Source of the DNA: Clostridiaceae bacterium | GTDB lineage: Bacteria; Bacillota; Clostridia; Lachnospirales; Lachnospiraceae | Direction of reading: 5' to 3' | DNA length: 64,000 nucleotides | NCBI GenBank assembly: GCA_009911305.1 | Contig: QXXC01000005.1 | Coordinates: 86,801-150,800 of the forward strand | Shown here: one piece after another, positions 54,917 through 63,803 of the stretch | Position numbering within the stretch: the stretch's first letter is position 1 | How the letters are laid out: each line of letters begins with the position of its first letter | Made by a program: the position numbers and the translations under genes | The notes under the pieces: model-generated | What the model was told of the DNA's origin: nothing | The model's input: only the letters and a program-made list of their open reading frames with translations | Database searches by the model: none

Positions 54917-56929
54917 CTACAGGCAGAAGCGCGGCAGTATATCCAGCCAGTACGCCGCCAGCAAAATCCCGCCGCCAAGGGCCAGCGCTGCGCGGTAATA
55001 CGTCCCGTCCCCCACATCCACCCGCACGCAGCGCGGGTTCATCACCAGCCACAGAAGGAATAGAAACGGTATATAGTACCTGCCCTGCACTCCGTCAATA
55101 TACGTATTCCCCGGCGTTGTGAACGCAATATACATGGAGGTCCAGACGAGAACCGCCGCCGCCCCGCACAGCAGGAATATCCATGCCTTCTGCCGGCCGT
55201 CCAGCCTTCTTTTGCAGGATGACTGCCCCGCTGTGAGAATCACGGCCCCTGACCCGGCGTAGAGAAGCCAGGGGAACGAAACCGGCCCCTGATGCCCCAG
55301 AAGCCCCAAAGACTGCTCTCCCAGAACATACGAGGGAAGCGTCCGGAGCATATTTTTTATGAGAATCCATGCATAGGACAGAGGCTGTCCCAGAATATAG
55401 CCCATCTGCCCGGCCTCGCTTGTATTCTCCCCTCTCACGTCCCCGATCGCCCGCGGCGCAAACAGCACCGGCAGCACAAAGGACAGCATCAGAAGCGCGC
55501 ATGCCGCGATCAGCCCGGCCTTCATCAGAATCCGTTCCCGCCGGCTTCTGAAGCGCTCTTTCGGGATCAGAAGGCCTGTCAGGAGAAGCGGAGCATAAAC
55601 AGCCTTTAAGCGGCAGCCCCAAAGGAAGGCGGCCAGCATGACAGCATACTCCTTCCACCCAACGTTCCGCTCCTCATTCAGGATTGCATCCAGCATCCAG
55701 GCAAAGGACAGGAACATAAAGGCTGTCACTGTGGGGTCATAGGAATACACGCCGGCCAGCAGCATCGGCTCCGGCATCAGGCCCAGAAACATCAGGATCG
55801 CCTTCCCCACCGGCGCCCGTCTTATGGCCAGGAACATCACAATACAGTATACATACAGGTTTCCCAGCCGCCCCAGCTTATAGAGCAGGGAAAACGGCAG
55901 CCGGAGCATCTGCCCCAGCTTTAAGAACAGGGCAGAACCCGCATATCCGGTCATGGTGGTTTTATTCAAATCAATGCTCCAGAGATGTTCCCCGTTCCTG
56001 TAATCCCCCTCTGTATCCAGATAGCGGTCAAGCGCTTCCTGTTCCTCGCGGCCTCCGGGCTGATTATACGGCCAGGTGTCCATCCCGGTTATAAATTCCT
56101 GAAGGACTGCCGGGGAAACCGGAACCGGAGAGCGGTAATTGGCTATCCAGAAGGACTGCGCAAAGTGCACCTCCTCGTCCCAGGAGACCTTATTGGCCGG
56201 AAGGGAAAGGGACAAAAGCGTCCCCACGCTCAGGGAAACCGCCAGGAAGCCAATCTCCGGCCGCGCCCAGACCCATCTGCGCCCCCCCAAAAGCAGAAGA
56301 GCAAAGCCTGCCGCACACCAGAAAAAGACAAGGCGGTACGGGTTGAGCCCGGCGCGCGTCTCTGTCCCAAAGCCTGTAAAGCGCACCGGATAGGAGTCAA
56401 AATCCACGGACAACAGACCCGGCTCCCGCAAGCCTTCCCTGGTCACGGAAATCGCCGCATAAGCGGCGCGCCCTCCCACCGGGATCCAGGAAGCGCCGAT
56501 CACACGGCTGTTGCGATCCTCCTTAAGAACCGCGTCGCGATCGCGCAGCTCCCCATACTCATTGTACACGCCGATTTTCACCAGCGTATTCATCAGGCCC
56601 TCGTACTCATAGGAATATACGAATTTCCCCACATACGCCCCGTCCAGAGGGATATGCAGATAGCCGCTGTCCCCGGTCAGGATCAGCGTTCCGTCCCGCT
56701 CCTCAAACCCCTCTGCAATAACCTGATCAAGCGGGATCGCATGGTAAGAGGCCCCGCCTTCCGACGCAGCGCGGATGGACGGAAGGCTCAGGCAGATTTC
56801 GAGTATCAGGCCTGTCCAAAGCGCCAGAACCACAGCCGCAATCCATCCCGCGGCTCCCGACGGCCATACCGCGCCTGCCATGCGCCGCTTGATACCGGCC
56901 GCCCACTCCATGCCCTTACGCCTCTGCAT
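54917..56929 (-). CDS. DUF2142 polytopic membrane protein
   Basis: About 670 residues. One N-terminal membrane segment, an extracellular domain of ~170 residues, then a series of about ten hydrophobic segments. DUF2142 proteins occur in surface-glycan loci and resemble GT-C membrane glycosyltransferases that use polyprenyl-linked sugars. With a DPM1-like GT2 and DUF2304 in the same operon, this is likely the extracytoplasmic transferase. The ATG at 56929 is chosen: GGGGAG lies 8 bases upstream, and the GTG at 56938 overlaps that site. Confidence 0.85.
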   Translation of the reverse strand: MQRRKGMEWAAGIKRRMAGAVWPSGAAGWIAAVVLALWTGLILEICLSLPSIRAASEGGASYHAIPLDQVIAEGFEERDGTLILTGDSGYLHIPLDGAYVGKFVYSYEYEGLMNTLVKIGVYNEYGELRDRDAVLKEDRNSRVIGASWIPVGGRAAYAAISVTREGLREPGLLSVDFDSYPVRFTGFGTETRAGLNPYRLVFFWCAAGFALLLLGGRRWVWARPEIGFLAVSLSVGTLLSLSLPANKVSWDEEVHFAQSFWIANYRSPVPVSPAVLQEFITGMDTWPYNQPGGREEQEALDRYLDTEGDYRNGEHLWSIDLNKTTMTGYAGSALFLKLGQMLRLPFSLLYKLGRLGNLYVYCIVMFLAIRRAPVGKAILMFLGLMPEPMLLAGVYSYDPTVTAFMFLSFAWMLDAILNEERNVGWKEYAVMLAAFLWGCRLKAVYAPLLLTGLLIPKERFRSRRERILMKAGLIAACALLMLSFVLPVLFAPRAIGDVRGENTSEAGQMGYILGQPLSYAWILIKNMLRTLPSYVLGEQSLGLLGHQGPVSFPWLLYAGSGAVILTAGQSSCKRRLDGRQKAWIFLLCGAAAVLVWTSMYIAFTTPGNTYIDGVQGRYYIPFLFLLWLVMNPRCVRVDVGDGTYYRAALALGGGILLAAYWLDILPRFCL

Positions 56930-56951
56930 CCCTTTCACTCCCCGTCTTCCC

Positions 56952-58043
56952 TCACAAAAGCCCTCTGCTGTGCATATCCTTCCATGCCTGAATCAGCCTG
57001 TCATTGTCCTCCGGCTTAAGGTTTCCCATATGCCCCACCCGGAACACGGTTTCCGCCATCGCTCCCCCGTTCGGGCAGACGAAAATGCCGTACTCATCCT
57101 TTAAGATCTCAAAAATTCTCCGCGCTGACACCGGTCTGCCATCCTTATCCGTACCGGTCGGATGCAGCGGCGTCACCGCATTCGACAGGGATTCGGATAC
57201 GATTTCAAACGGAAGCCCCGCTATTTTCCTGCGGAAGTCCTCCGCCTGCCTGCGGATCCGCTCCTGCTCCTCTGAAAGGCCCCTGGCCTCAATCCCCTTA
57301 AGCCTCCTGTTTAACTGGATCAAAACGCTGACCGCCGGGGTGAACGGAGTCTGCCCGCGCTCCCCGTTCTTCAGATAATCCTTTAAATTCAGGTAAAGAG
57401 ATTTCACCTCCATGGCTTCCACCCGCGCCGCGGCACGCGCATTTAAAACCATGGCCGCCACACCCGGGGGCAGGGCAAGCGCCTTCTGCGAACCGGTAAA
57501 GGCCGCGTCCACGCCCCACTCTTCCATCTTAAAGTCGTCTGCCAGAAAAGAGCTGATCGCATCCACTGCCAGCCACAGGCCATTCTCCCGGCAGAAACGG
57601 CTGATCAGCTCCATATCATACAACACGCCGGTCGATGTCTCATCCGCATTGACCAGAAAGCCTGTGTATCCCTGCCCTTCAAACGGCTCCAAATGGCTCT
57701 TTGTCAGGGCCTTTCCGGCCTCCAGTAAAATTTCCGTATAAGGAATCTGATGAATCTGGCATATCTTCACAAAACGGGCTCCAAAGCTCCCTCCGTTTAC
57801 GATTATAAGCCGGTCCGCGCCGGTAAACAGATTCATCACAGCCGCCTCCATGGCCGCTGTGCCGGATCCGGTCAGAAATACTGCCCTCGCATCCTCTCCG
57901 GCATTCATCAGCCGCTTCATCAGCCGCTCGTTTTCAAGCATCAGCTCCGAAAATTCCGGCGTCCGGAAATACGGAATCTCCTCCGCGCCAAGAGAGCGGA
58001 TCTCCTCCTCCATCTGAACCGGCCCCACTGCAAAATTCAACAT
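56952..58043 (-). CDS. Class V aminotransferase (PhnW/AGT-like)
   Basis: 363 residues. PLP Lys in AAFTGSQKALALPPGV, Asp in WLAVDAISSFLADDFK and GPVQMEEEI near the start. Members include 2-aminoethylphosphonate:pyruvate and alanine:glyoxylate aminotransferases. Its place beside licD in a glycan operon suggests it makes an amino compound attached to the polymer, for example an aminoalkyl phosphonate. This is inference, since no phosphonate synthesis gene is in the window. The ATG at 58043 lies inside the flippase gene's last codons and has AGGAGGAAAGG upstream. Confidence 0.85.
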   Translation of the reverse strand: MLNFAVGPVQMEEEIRSLGAEEIPYFRTPEFSELMLENERLMKRLMNAGEDARAVFLTGSGTAAMEAAVMNLFTGADRLIIVNGGSFGARFVKICQIHQIPYTEILLEAGKALTKSHLEPFEGQGYTGFLVNADETSTGVLYDMELISRFCRENGLWLAVDAISSFLADDFKMEEWGVDAAFTGSQKALALPPGVAAMVLNARAAARVEAMEVKSLYLNLKDYLKNGERGQTPFTPAVSVLIQLNRRLKGIEARGLSEEQERIRRQAEDFRRKIAGLPFEIVSESLSNAVTPLHPTGTDKDGRPVSARRIFEILKDEYGIFVCPNGGAMAETVFRVGHMGNLKPEDNDRLIQAWKDMHSRGLL

Positions 58044-59320
58044 ATCCCTTTCCTCCTTTTTCTGTAAAACAAAAACGCCATACATCCAAAACAGGCTGCC
58101 AGAGCCGCCATCAGGGCCAGATAGGAGACGGCCCCGCCCAGGATCCCCGCCGCGCGCACGCACGGTGATGAAAGAACGGCTGCCAGAGCTGACACCAGGA
58201 TATATCCGGCAAAAATGACTCTCTGCCTGTGCATGATAATCAAAGCATAATAAAACAGGTTTACATATGCGTTGCAGGCCCCGCCCAGAATGATCAGAAG
58301 CAGCGGCGCCCTGCACGAGACAAGAAGATACGCAAGCTTCGGATAAAGCAGGTTCAGCACCGGTATCCCCAGAAACCAGGCCCCGCCCACAGCCAGCGCC
58401 GTAAGGCCGGCGATAATGGCGGACAACTGCCTCACTACGCCCGCAAAATCTCTCAGCTTCCCGCTCTCCCACTGGATCGAAAGCCTGGTAATATACGGGC
58501 GGATCACAAAGCCTGCAACCAGGTTAATCACGCTGGTCGGCATAAAAATCGCCCCGAACAGCGCCTGGTACTTATCCGCCATATTCCCCTCAATCGCATA
58601 TTTCGCCGCGGAAAAGATATAAAAATCCATCAGCACAGAGAGAAACAGAAGCACATTTTCCTTAAACAAAAGCAGACAGCGGCCCGGCCTGCGCTCCCAG
58701 TCCACGCCCTCCAGCTCTCCGATCACCGAAAAATTAAACAGCGCCAGGCCAAGAAGCTGAGCCGCCGCTGCCGCCGCACAGGAGAGAACCAGATCACGCG
58801 TCGCCCCCAGGCAGCCCAGAAACACAGCCACAGAGAGAATCGTGCGGAAGGTATTGGACTTGCCCGTCAGGTAAAGCCGTCCGTCCCGCTGGAATTCGGC
58901 CTCGTATACATCGGCAAAGCCGTCGGCCACCTTGTAGCAGACCATCAGAAATATGGTCGCCGCCTTGACCCAGGTATACGAATCCCGGTTCAGGAACACA
59001 TAGAAAAGGCCAAACGCCAGCGCCCCGCCGCACGTCGCCGCGCGCAGCCCCAGATATTCCCCGAAGGTATAGCGTCTTCCCGTATCTGTGATCTGAAAGG
59101 GGCGCATCCCGAAATAAGCGGCCATGAACATATGCTGTCCGAAAGTCGAAAACGCAAACGAAAAAATCCCGCCCTCGTCCTCTCCCACAAGCTGCACGAC
59201 CGCGATCGTCAGGACCATGGAGGCCAGCGCATAGAGAAAGCTGCCCGCCATGTTCCAGACCATATTGCGCTGTTCGATGCGCTCGTCCCCTCCGATCAGC
59301 AGACGCCCCAAAAGCCTCAT
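58037..59320 (-). CDS. Polysaccharide flippase-like membrane protein (Wzx/MATE type)
   Basis: 427 residues, about 12 hydrophobic segments. It resembles Wzx and other MOP-superfamily transporters that turn lipid-linked oligosaccharides across the membrane. It overlaps licD by 4 bases and the aminotransferase by 7. The operon thus carries a flippase as well as a separate ABC-2 permease, so two export routes may exist. Confidence 0.85.
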   Translation of the reverse strand: MRLLGRLLIGGDERIEQRNMVWNMAGSFLYALASMVLTIAVVQLVGEDEGGIFSFAFSTFGQHMFMAAYFGMRPFQITDTGRRYTFGEYLGLRAATCGGALAFGLFYVFLNRDSYTWVKAATIFLMVCYKVADGFADVYEAEFQRDGRLYLTGKSNTFRTILSVAVFLGCLGATRDLVLSCAAAAAAQLLGLALFNFSVIGELEGVDWERRPGRCLLLFKENVLLFLSVLMDFYIFSAAKYAIEGNMADKYQALFGAIFMPTSVINLVAGFVIRPYITRLSIQWESGKLRDFAGVVRQLSAIIAGLTALAVGGAWFLGIPVLNLLYPKLAYLLVSCRAPLLLIILGGACNAYVNLFYYALIIMHRQRVIFAGYILVSALAAVLSSPCVRAAGILGGAVSYLALMAALAACFGCMAFLFYRKRRKGIC

Positions 59321-60186
59321 ACGCCCGGCTCCTGCGCTCCGTCCGAAAAGCTCAGCTTATAGGGATAATGCGTCTTGCGCTTCTCTTTGGGCGGCAGCGT
59401 CATGAAATCCCCATACTGGTTTTTCAGCATCTCCTCCAGATTCCCCGCAAAATTCAGCTTTCTGCCCTCAAAGTCCAGCTTCTTAAGAGGGTGGTACTTC
59501 CGCTTGTCCACCACATTCCAGTAGGGGCTTGTATCCGGCAGAAAAGCCATCCGGCGCGTCTTTTTCCTGTTATAGCGCCGGCACTCTGCTTCGCAGCGAT
59601 CCCGCAGCCACTCCGGCGATACGTGAAGCATCTCCATCGCCTGATTCACCGCCCCGCACACGGCCCAGATAAGCCTTGCCTTAAGCCCCTTCTGAGCCAG
59701 CGTCGGCCTTGGAATCGCGCGCAGGATCATCAGCTTGCTCCAAAACCACGCGCTCCAGGACTGGATCTGATAGCTGATCGGGTCATCCGCCACATTGTCC
59801 AGCACATACAGATCCAGGAAAATGCCGAACGGGCAGTCCACATCCTTCATCACCTCCTCGACAAACTCCGTCCCCCGCTTCACCAGGCGCGTCGTCATCA
59901 GAGGATAGGCGGGATATCTCCTGGCGTTCAAAACCAGATAGCGGTCCCCCATCTTCTTTTCCACAATCCTCAAAAGCTTCTCAAAGTCACGCCGCGGCAT
60001 GGCAATATCAATATCATCATCCCAGGGGATAAACCCGCCGTGGCGGACCGCGCCGATCCCGGTGCCGGCTATGCCAAAATACTCCAGATGGTAATCCTCA
60101 CAGATCCGCACAAAATCGTCCAGAATCGAAAGGATCTCCCCCTGGAGGCGTTTCAGTGTCTCCGGCTCGTAAAATTTACCGCTCAT
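59317..60186 (-). CDS. LicD-family phosphotransferase
   Basis: 289 residues. The nucleotidyltransferase-like motif GIAGTGIGAVRHGGFIPWDDDIDIAMPR is diagnostic for LicD, which adds phosphocholine or a similar phospho-group to surface polysaccharides. No choline uptake or CTP-activation gene (licA, licC) is adjacent. The ATG at 60186 is used with GAGGAA 7 bases upstream. It overlaps the end of glf by 11 bases. Confidence 0.92.
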   Translation of the reverse strand: MSGKFYEPETLKRLQGEILSILDDFVRICEDYHLEYFGIAGTGIGAVRHGGFIPWDDDIDIAMPRRDFEKLLRIVEKKMGDRYLVLNARRYPAYPLMTTRLVKRGTEFVEEVMKDVDCPFGIFLDLYVLDNVADDPISYQIQSWSAWFWSKLMILRAIPRPTLAQKGLKARLIWAVCGAVNQAMEMLHVSPEWLRDRCEAECRRYNRKKTRRMAFLPDTSPYWNVVDKRKYHPLKKLDFEGRKLNFAGNLEEMLKNQYGDFMTLPPKEKRKTHYPYKLSFSDGAQEPGV

Positions 60187-61285
60187 CGCCCAATTCCTCT
60201 TTCGCCCTCGCAAGCGCTGATTCAATCACCTTGTCCATATCATAATACTTATACTCCGCCAGTCTCCCGCCGAAAATCACCTTCGGCTCCTTTTCGGCCA
60301 GCCCGGCATAGCGCTTATACAGCGCCTGGTTTTTCTCATCATTGACCGGGTAATACGGCTCCAGCCCCGGTTTCCACTCCGCCGGATACTCCCTGGTAAT
60401 CACCGTCCCCGGCTGCCCGCCGAACTCAAAATGCTTATGCTCAATGATCCTTGTAAAAGGCGTCTCCCGATCCGTATAATTCACAACTGCAACACCCTGA
60501 TAGTTATCCGTCTCCAGCCGCTCCGTCTCAAAGCGCAGGCTCCGGTACTCCAGATTTCCGTAACAGTAGTCGTAAAAGGCATCAATCATGCCTGTATACA
60601 CCACCCGCTTTGCCAGCGGATCCAGTTCCTTTCTGCACGCCAGATAATCCACGCCGGTCCGGATCTCACAGCCCTCCAGCAGCCCCTCAATGATCGCATT
60701 GTAGCCCCTGACCGGAATGCCCTGATACGCGTCATTAAAATAATTATTGTCATACGTAAACCGCATCGGCAGACGGCGGATGATAAATCCCGGCAGCTCC
60801 CGGCAGTCGCGCCCCCACTGCTTCTCCGTATACCCCTTCACCAGCTTGCGGTAAATATCCGACCCGACCAGCTTAATCGCCTGCTCCTCCAGATTCTCCG
60901 GCTCCCCGGGAACCGCCTTCCTCTGTTCTTCAATGATCGCCCGCGCCTCCTCCGGGGCCGATATACCCCACATGCGGCTGAAGGTGTTCATATTAAAGGG
61001 AAGGTTGTACATCTCGCCCCTGTAATTCGCCACCGGGCTGTTCGTATAGCGGTTAAATTCCGTAAACTGGTTTACAAAGTCCCATACCTCGCGGTTAGAC
61101 GTATGAAAAATATGGGCCCCATAGCAGTGAACCCGGATTCCGTCCATCTCCGTACAGTATATGTTTCCTCCGATGTGATCCCGCTTTTCCACGATCAGAC
61201 AGCGTTTGCCGTGTTTTCCGGCCATCCATGCAAAGACGGAGGCGTAGAGGCCGCTGCCTGCGATGAGATAATCGTATTGTTTCAT
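60176..61285 (-). CDS. glf: UDP-galactopyranose mutase
   Basis: 369 residues. FAD motif LIAGSGLYASVFAWMAG, plus HIGGNIYC and GAHIFHTSN, and a C-terminal GRLAEYKYYDMDKVIE. It converts UDP-galactopyranose to UDP-galactofuranose, so the polymer probably contains galactofuranose. It is the first gene of the glycan operon, with AAAGGAG before the ATG and a promoter at 61324-61352. Confidence 0.97.
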   Translation of the reverse strand: MKQYDYLIAGSGLYASVFAWMAGKHGKRCLIVEKRDHIGGNIYCTEMDGIRVHCYGAHIFHTSNREVWDFVNQFTEFNRYTNSPVANYRGEMYNLPFNMNTFSRMWGISAPEEARAIIEEQRKAVPGEPENLEEQAIKLVGSDIYRKLVKGYTEKQWGRDCRELPGFIIRRLPMRFTYDNNYFNDAYQGIPVRGYNAIIEGLLEGCEIRTGVDYLACRKELDPLAKRVVYTGMIDAFYDYCYGNLEYRSLRFETERLETDNYQGVAVVNYTDRETPFTRIIEHKHFEFGGQPGTVITREYPAEWKPGLEPYYPVNDEKNQALYKRYAGLAEKEPKVIFGGRLAEYKYYDMDKVIESALARAKEELGDER

Positions 61286-61323
61286 GGGCGATGAGCTCCT
61301 TTATTGTGATTTCATAATTTCCT

Positions 61324-61352
61324 ATTTTACTATATTTTTGCGGAAATGTAAA
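61324..61352 (-). promoter_or_regulatory. Promoter of the glycan operon
   Basis: -35 TTTACA (61347-61352), 17-base spacer, -10 TAAAAT (61324-61329). Confidence 0.75.
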
Positions 61353-61508
61353 TGTTGCGTTGTTTTTCGGTTTTGCGGTATGTTAAGCTGGCCTGGGGGA
61401 TCGCGAATAGATCCGCCAGCGTCAGGTTCTATATCCATAAGGAACCCCGCTCCCGCTCGGAGAAAAGCGCGGTTTCGTCGGATATACGCTCTGGTTCAGG
61501 CGGCCCCT

Positions 61509-62021
61509 TCACGAATCCTCCCCACGCCAAACCTCAGGCTTCTTCTTCCACCCAAACACGCGCGTCGGAATCGAATACGCCACCCCGATCCCAAGCCCTA
61601 TAGCCACCGCCATCTTGATGCTCTCAATCCCTTTGAGCATCGCCGCCTCCTCAGCCCCGATGAAGAAGCTGTAGGCTGTATAGTAGATCCCTGCGCCCGG
61701 TACGAGCGTGAATATGCCGCACAGCAGGAATACGGTGGTTGATGCCTTGCACCGGACAGACAGGGCCCTTGACACTGCGGTCAGCACGATGCTGGCGGCG
61801 AAAGTGGCCATGACGGGCATTTTAAAGGTATAGCTGATAAAGAGGTACACGGCCCATCCGACGCTGCCTGTGGCCCCGCATGCGACGTAGAATCTGGGCG
61901 GGACGCTGAAGAGCACGGAGAAGGCAACGGTTCCGGTGAAGGCCATGACAAGCTGGAGAGCAGCGTCTGCCACAAGGCGCGCAGCCCTCCAGAATTCCGG
62001 CTGTGCAAAAAAGCTGGTCAT
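61509..62021 (-). CDS. Threonine/serine exporter, C-terminal-type subunit (ThrE family, DUF3815)
   Basis: 170 residues, four or five hydrophobic segments. Matches the ThrE_2 half that pairs with a DUF1212 protein; together they correspond to a single-chain ThrE exporter. The ATG at 62021 overlaps the stop of the upstream gene by 4 bases and has AGGAGG 9 bases upstream. No clear terminator follows. Confidence 0.9.
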   Translation of the reverse strand: MTSFFAQPEFWRAARLVADAALQLVMAFTGTVAFSVLFSVPPRFYVACGATGSVGWAVYLFISYTFKMPVMATFAASIVLTAVSRALSVRCKASTTVFLLCGIFTLVPGAGIYYTAYSFFIGAEEAAMLKGIESIKMAVAIGLGIGVAYSIPTRVFGWKKKPEVWRGEDS

Positions 62022-62827
62022 CCGATGATCCCTCCTGTCATTGTCATCCACAGACGCATTGCCATTCCCACTCCGATCGCGATGCAGCCTGCGGTGAGAA
62101 ACGCGTCTACCATGCGTATCAGGCCCGATAAATAGTCATTTTCAAGAAAATTGCGGATGGAGTTGGTCAGCGGGATTCCCGGGACCATGGGGAAAATCGC
62201 GCCGATTATCATCCGGTCTAAGTTGTCTCCCAGTCCCGCGCCGTAGGCAAAGCAGCAGAACAGGGCTACCAGCCCGCTGGCCAGTATGTTATTGATGATC
62301 CGGGACACGGAAATGCGGGGCGCAGCGTATAAAAGGAAAACATACAGGATGACTCCCGCCGCGAATGCCATCGCCGAGTCAAAAAGGCTTCCTTTAAAAA
62401 GGTAGCAGAAGCTCGCGCTGCCGAAGCCGGAGGCCACGATTTTGGCCTTGTGCCCGGCTGTCTCCAGGCGCTCGATCCGATCCAGTTCAGAACGTATCTC
62501 ATAGGGCCCGCATGCGCCCGACGCGATCCGCCTGGATAAATGGTTCAGAGCATCCACACGGCACAGCATGGTAGGGGCCAGGGGGACGTAGCAGATACGG
62601 CTTGAATAGAACCTGCCGTCAATCACGGCCGTTGAGAAAATCCCGTTTGCTATGACATACGCGTTAAACCCGTCCAGCATAAGCGCCTGCGCCGCATATT
62701 CCATGGCCTCATTGGCTCTGAAGATCTCCCCTCCGTTTAACAATATATCATTTCCCAGCCTTGTCACCAGATTAAACCGCTCCATCTGGGAACATTCTCC
62801 GATGTATTTCTTTACTTCGGTATCCAT
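62018..62827 (-). CDS. Threonine/serine exporter, N-terminal-type subunit (ThrE family, DUF1212)
   Basis: 269 residues. A soluble N-terminal part with LGNDILLNGGEIFRANEAM, then about five hydrophobic segments including GAIFPMVPGIPLTNSIRNFL. It should form a small-neutral-amino-acid exporter with its downstream partner. It is divergent from the XRE-cupin regulator, a likely controller. Confidence 0.92.
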   Translation of the reverse strand: MDTEVKKYIGECSQMERFNLVTRLGNDILLNGGEIFRANEAMEYAAQALMLDGFNAYVIANGIFSTAVIDGRFYSSRICYVPLAPTMLCRVDALNHLSRRIASGACGPYEIRSELDRIERLETAGHKAKIVASGFGSASFCYLFKGSLFDSAMAFAAGVILYVFLLYAAPRISVSRIINNILASGLVALFCCFAYGAGLGDNLDRMIIGAIFPMVPGIPLTNSIRNFLENDYLSGLIRMVDAFLTAGCIAIGVGMAMRLWMTMTGGIIG

Positions 62828-62858
62828 AAATTTATTTCCTTACTTCGTTATCAGATTA

Positions 62859-62887
62859 TTGACGTTTTCTTTTTTATCCTGTATAGT
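62859..62887 (+). promoter_or_regulatory. Promoter of the XRE-cupin gene
   Basis: -35 TTGACG (62859-62864), 17-base spacer, -10 TATAGT (62882-62887). It lies in the 105-base gap shared with the divergent exporter genes. Confidence 0.7.
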
Positions 62888-62932
62888 TGGAACATAATCA
62901 AAATTCACCCGTTTGTCAAGGAGATTTCATTT

Positions 62933-63538
62933 ATGGACCATAATATCACCATCGGAGCCAAGGTCAAAGCCTTCCGCACCGCTAAAAAATATACCCTGAA
63001 ACAGCTCAGCGAGGAATCCGGGCTGTCGATCGGCTTTCTCTCCCAGCTAGAGCGCGGCCTTTCCTCGATCGCCATTGATTCCCTGGCCAGGCTGGCTGAT
63101 ATTTTAGGCGTCAGCCTGTCCTCCTTTTTTGACTCCGGCCCGGAACAGGAGAAATCTCCGGTTATCCGCAGTTTTGAACCGCGCTGCACGCAGGTAAGCC
63201 CGCAGATTATTCAGTACCTTTTAACCGGAAACGCCAGGGAATTCGGTTTTCTCCCACGCATTTTCCACCTGATGCCGTTTGCCAATACCTCACAGGATAA
63301 GCTGGAGATGAACCTCCATGAGGGCGAGGAATTTGTCTACGTCCTGGAGGGGATTTTAACCGTCTATCTGGACGGCTGTGAATACTCCTTAAATCCCGGG
63401 GACAGCATTCAGATCCACTCCCAGGTTCCGCATAACTGGGTCAATCACACCAACCGCGTAGTGAAGATACTGACCGTTAATTCTCCAAACCCCTTTGTTC
63501 ACGGGGATGAAATCATTTCCTTTTCCTCCTTTCTGTAA
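62933..63538 (+). CDS. XRE-family regulator with C-terminal cupin domain
   Basis: 201 residues. HTH (about 8-65) KVKAFRTAKKYTLKQLSEESGLSIGFLSQLERG, then a linker and a cupin sensor (about 105-190) with NLHEGEEFVYVLEG and QVPHNWVNHTN. These regulators often sense small metabolites such as amino acids or polyamines. Being divergent from the exporter suggests it controls that pair. AAGGAG is 9 bases before the ATG. Confidence 0.92.
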   Translation: MDHNITIGAKVKAFRTAKKYTLKQLSEESGLSIGFLSQLERGLSSIAIDSLARLADILGVSLSSFFDSGPEQEKSPVIRSFEPRCTQVSPQIIQYLLTGNAREFGFLPRIFHLMPFANTSQDKLEMNLHEGEEFVYVLEGILTVYLDGCEYSLNPGDSIQIHSQVPHNWVNHTNRVVKILTVNSPNPFVHGDEIISFSSFL

Positions 63539-63581
63539 GTATATACTCCCGGAGTCTGTAATCCGCAGCCGCCTTTTTTTG

Positions 63582-63630
63582 ACGGCTGTGTACACGGAAT
63601 ATTTCCTGTAAAACACAGCCGTAATTTTTC
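63582..63630 (+). terminator. Terminator after the XRE-cupin gene, with an alternative hairpin
   Basis: ACGGCTGTGT pairs with ACACAGCCGT (63582-63591 with 63613-63622), followed by AATTTTTC. An upstream CAGCCG (63565-63570) could instead pair with the first arm, giving an alternative fold. Confidence 0.8.
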
Positions 63631-63803
63631 TGATTCGTAACCGTCCGGAGCACTGACGCAGCTACCGGATGTCTCTCATTATATGGTCTTTTTCCCTATC
63701 CCGCAAGACAGCAGCCGTCTGTATTTGTACAGAATTCGCAATAAAAAAGTAAAACCTTCCCATTTTTCCTATGCTACAATGATAAAAAGGAGGATTGTAT
63801 GGA

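Noticed and set aside
54871..55017. N-terminal extension of the GT2 gene at 54043-54870
   Set aside because: The extra 49 codons overlap the end of the DUF2142 gene in another frame and resemble no GT2 N terminus; the ATG at 54870 fits better.
58044..58472. N-terminal extension of the class V aminotransferase
   Set aside because: The extension is the flippase gene read in another frame. The aminotransferase fold starts at the ATG at 58043, which has its own ribosome binding site.
61352..61603. Plus-strand frame between glf and the exporter genes
   Set aside because: It overlaps the exporter gene end antisense, has no start signal and no recognisable domain.
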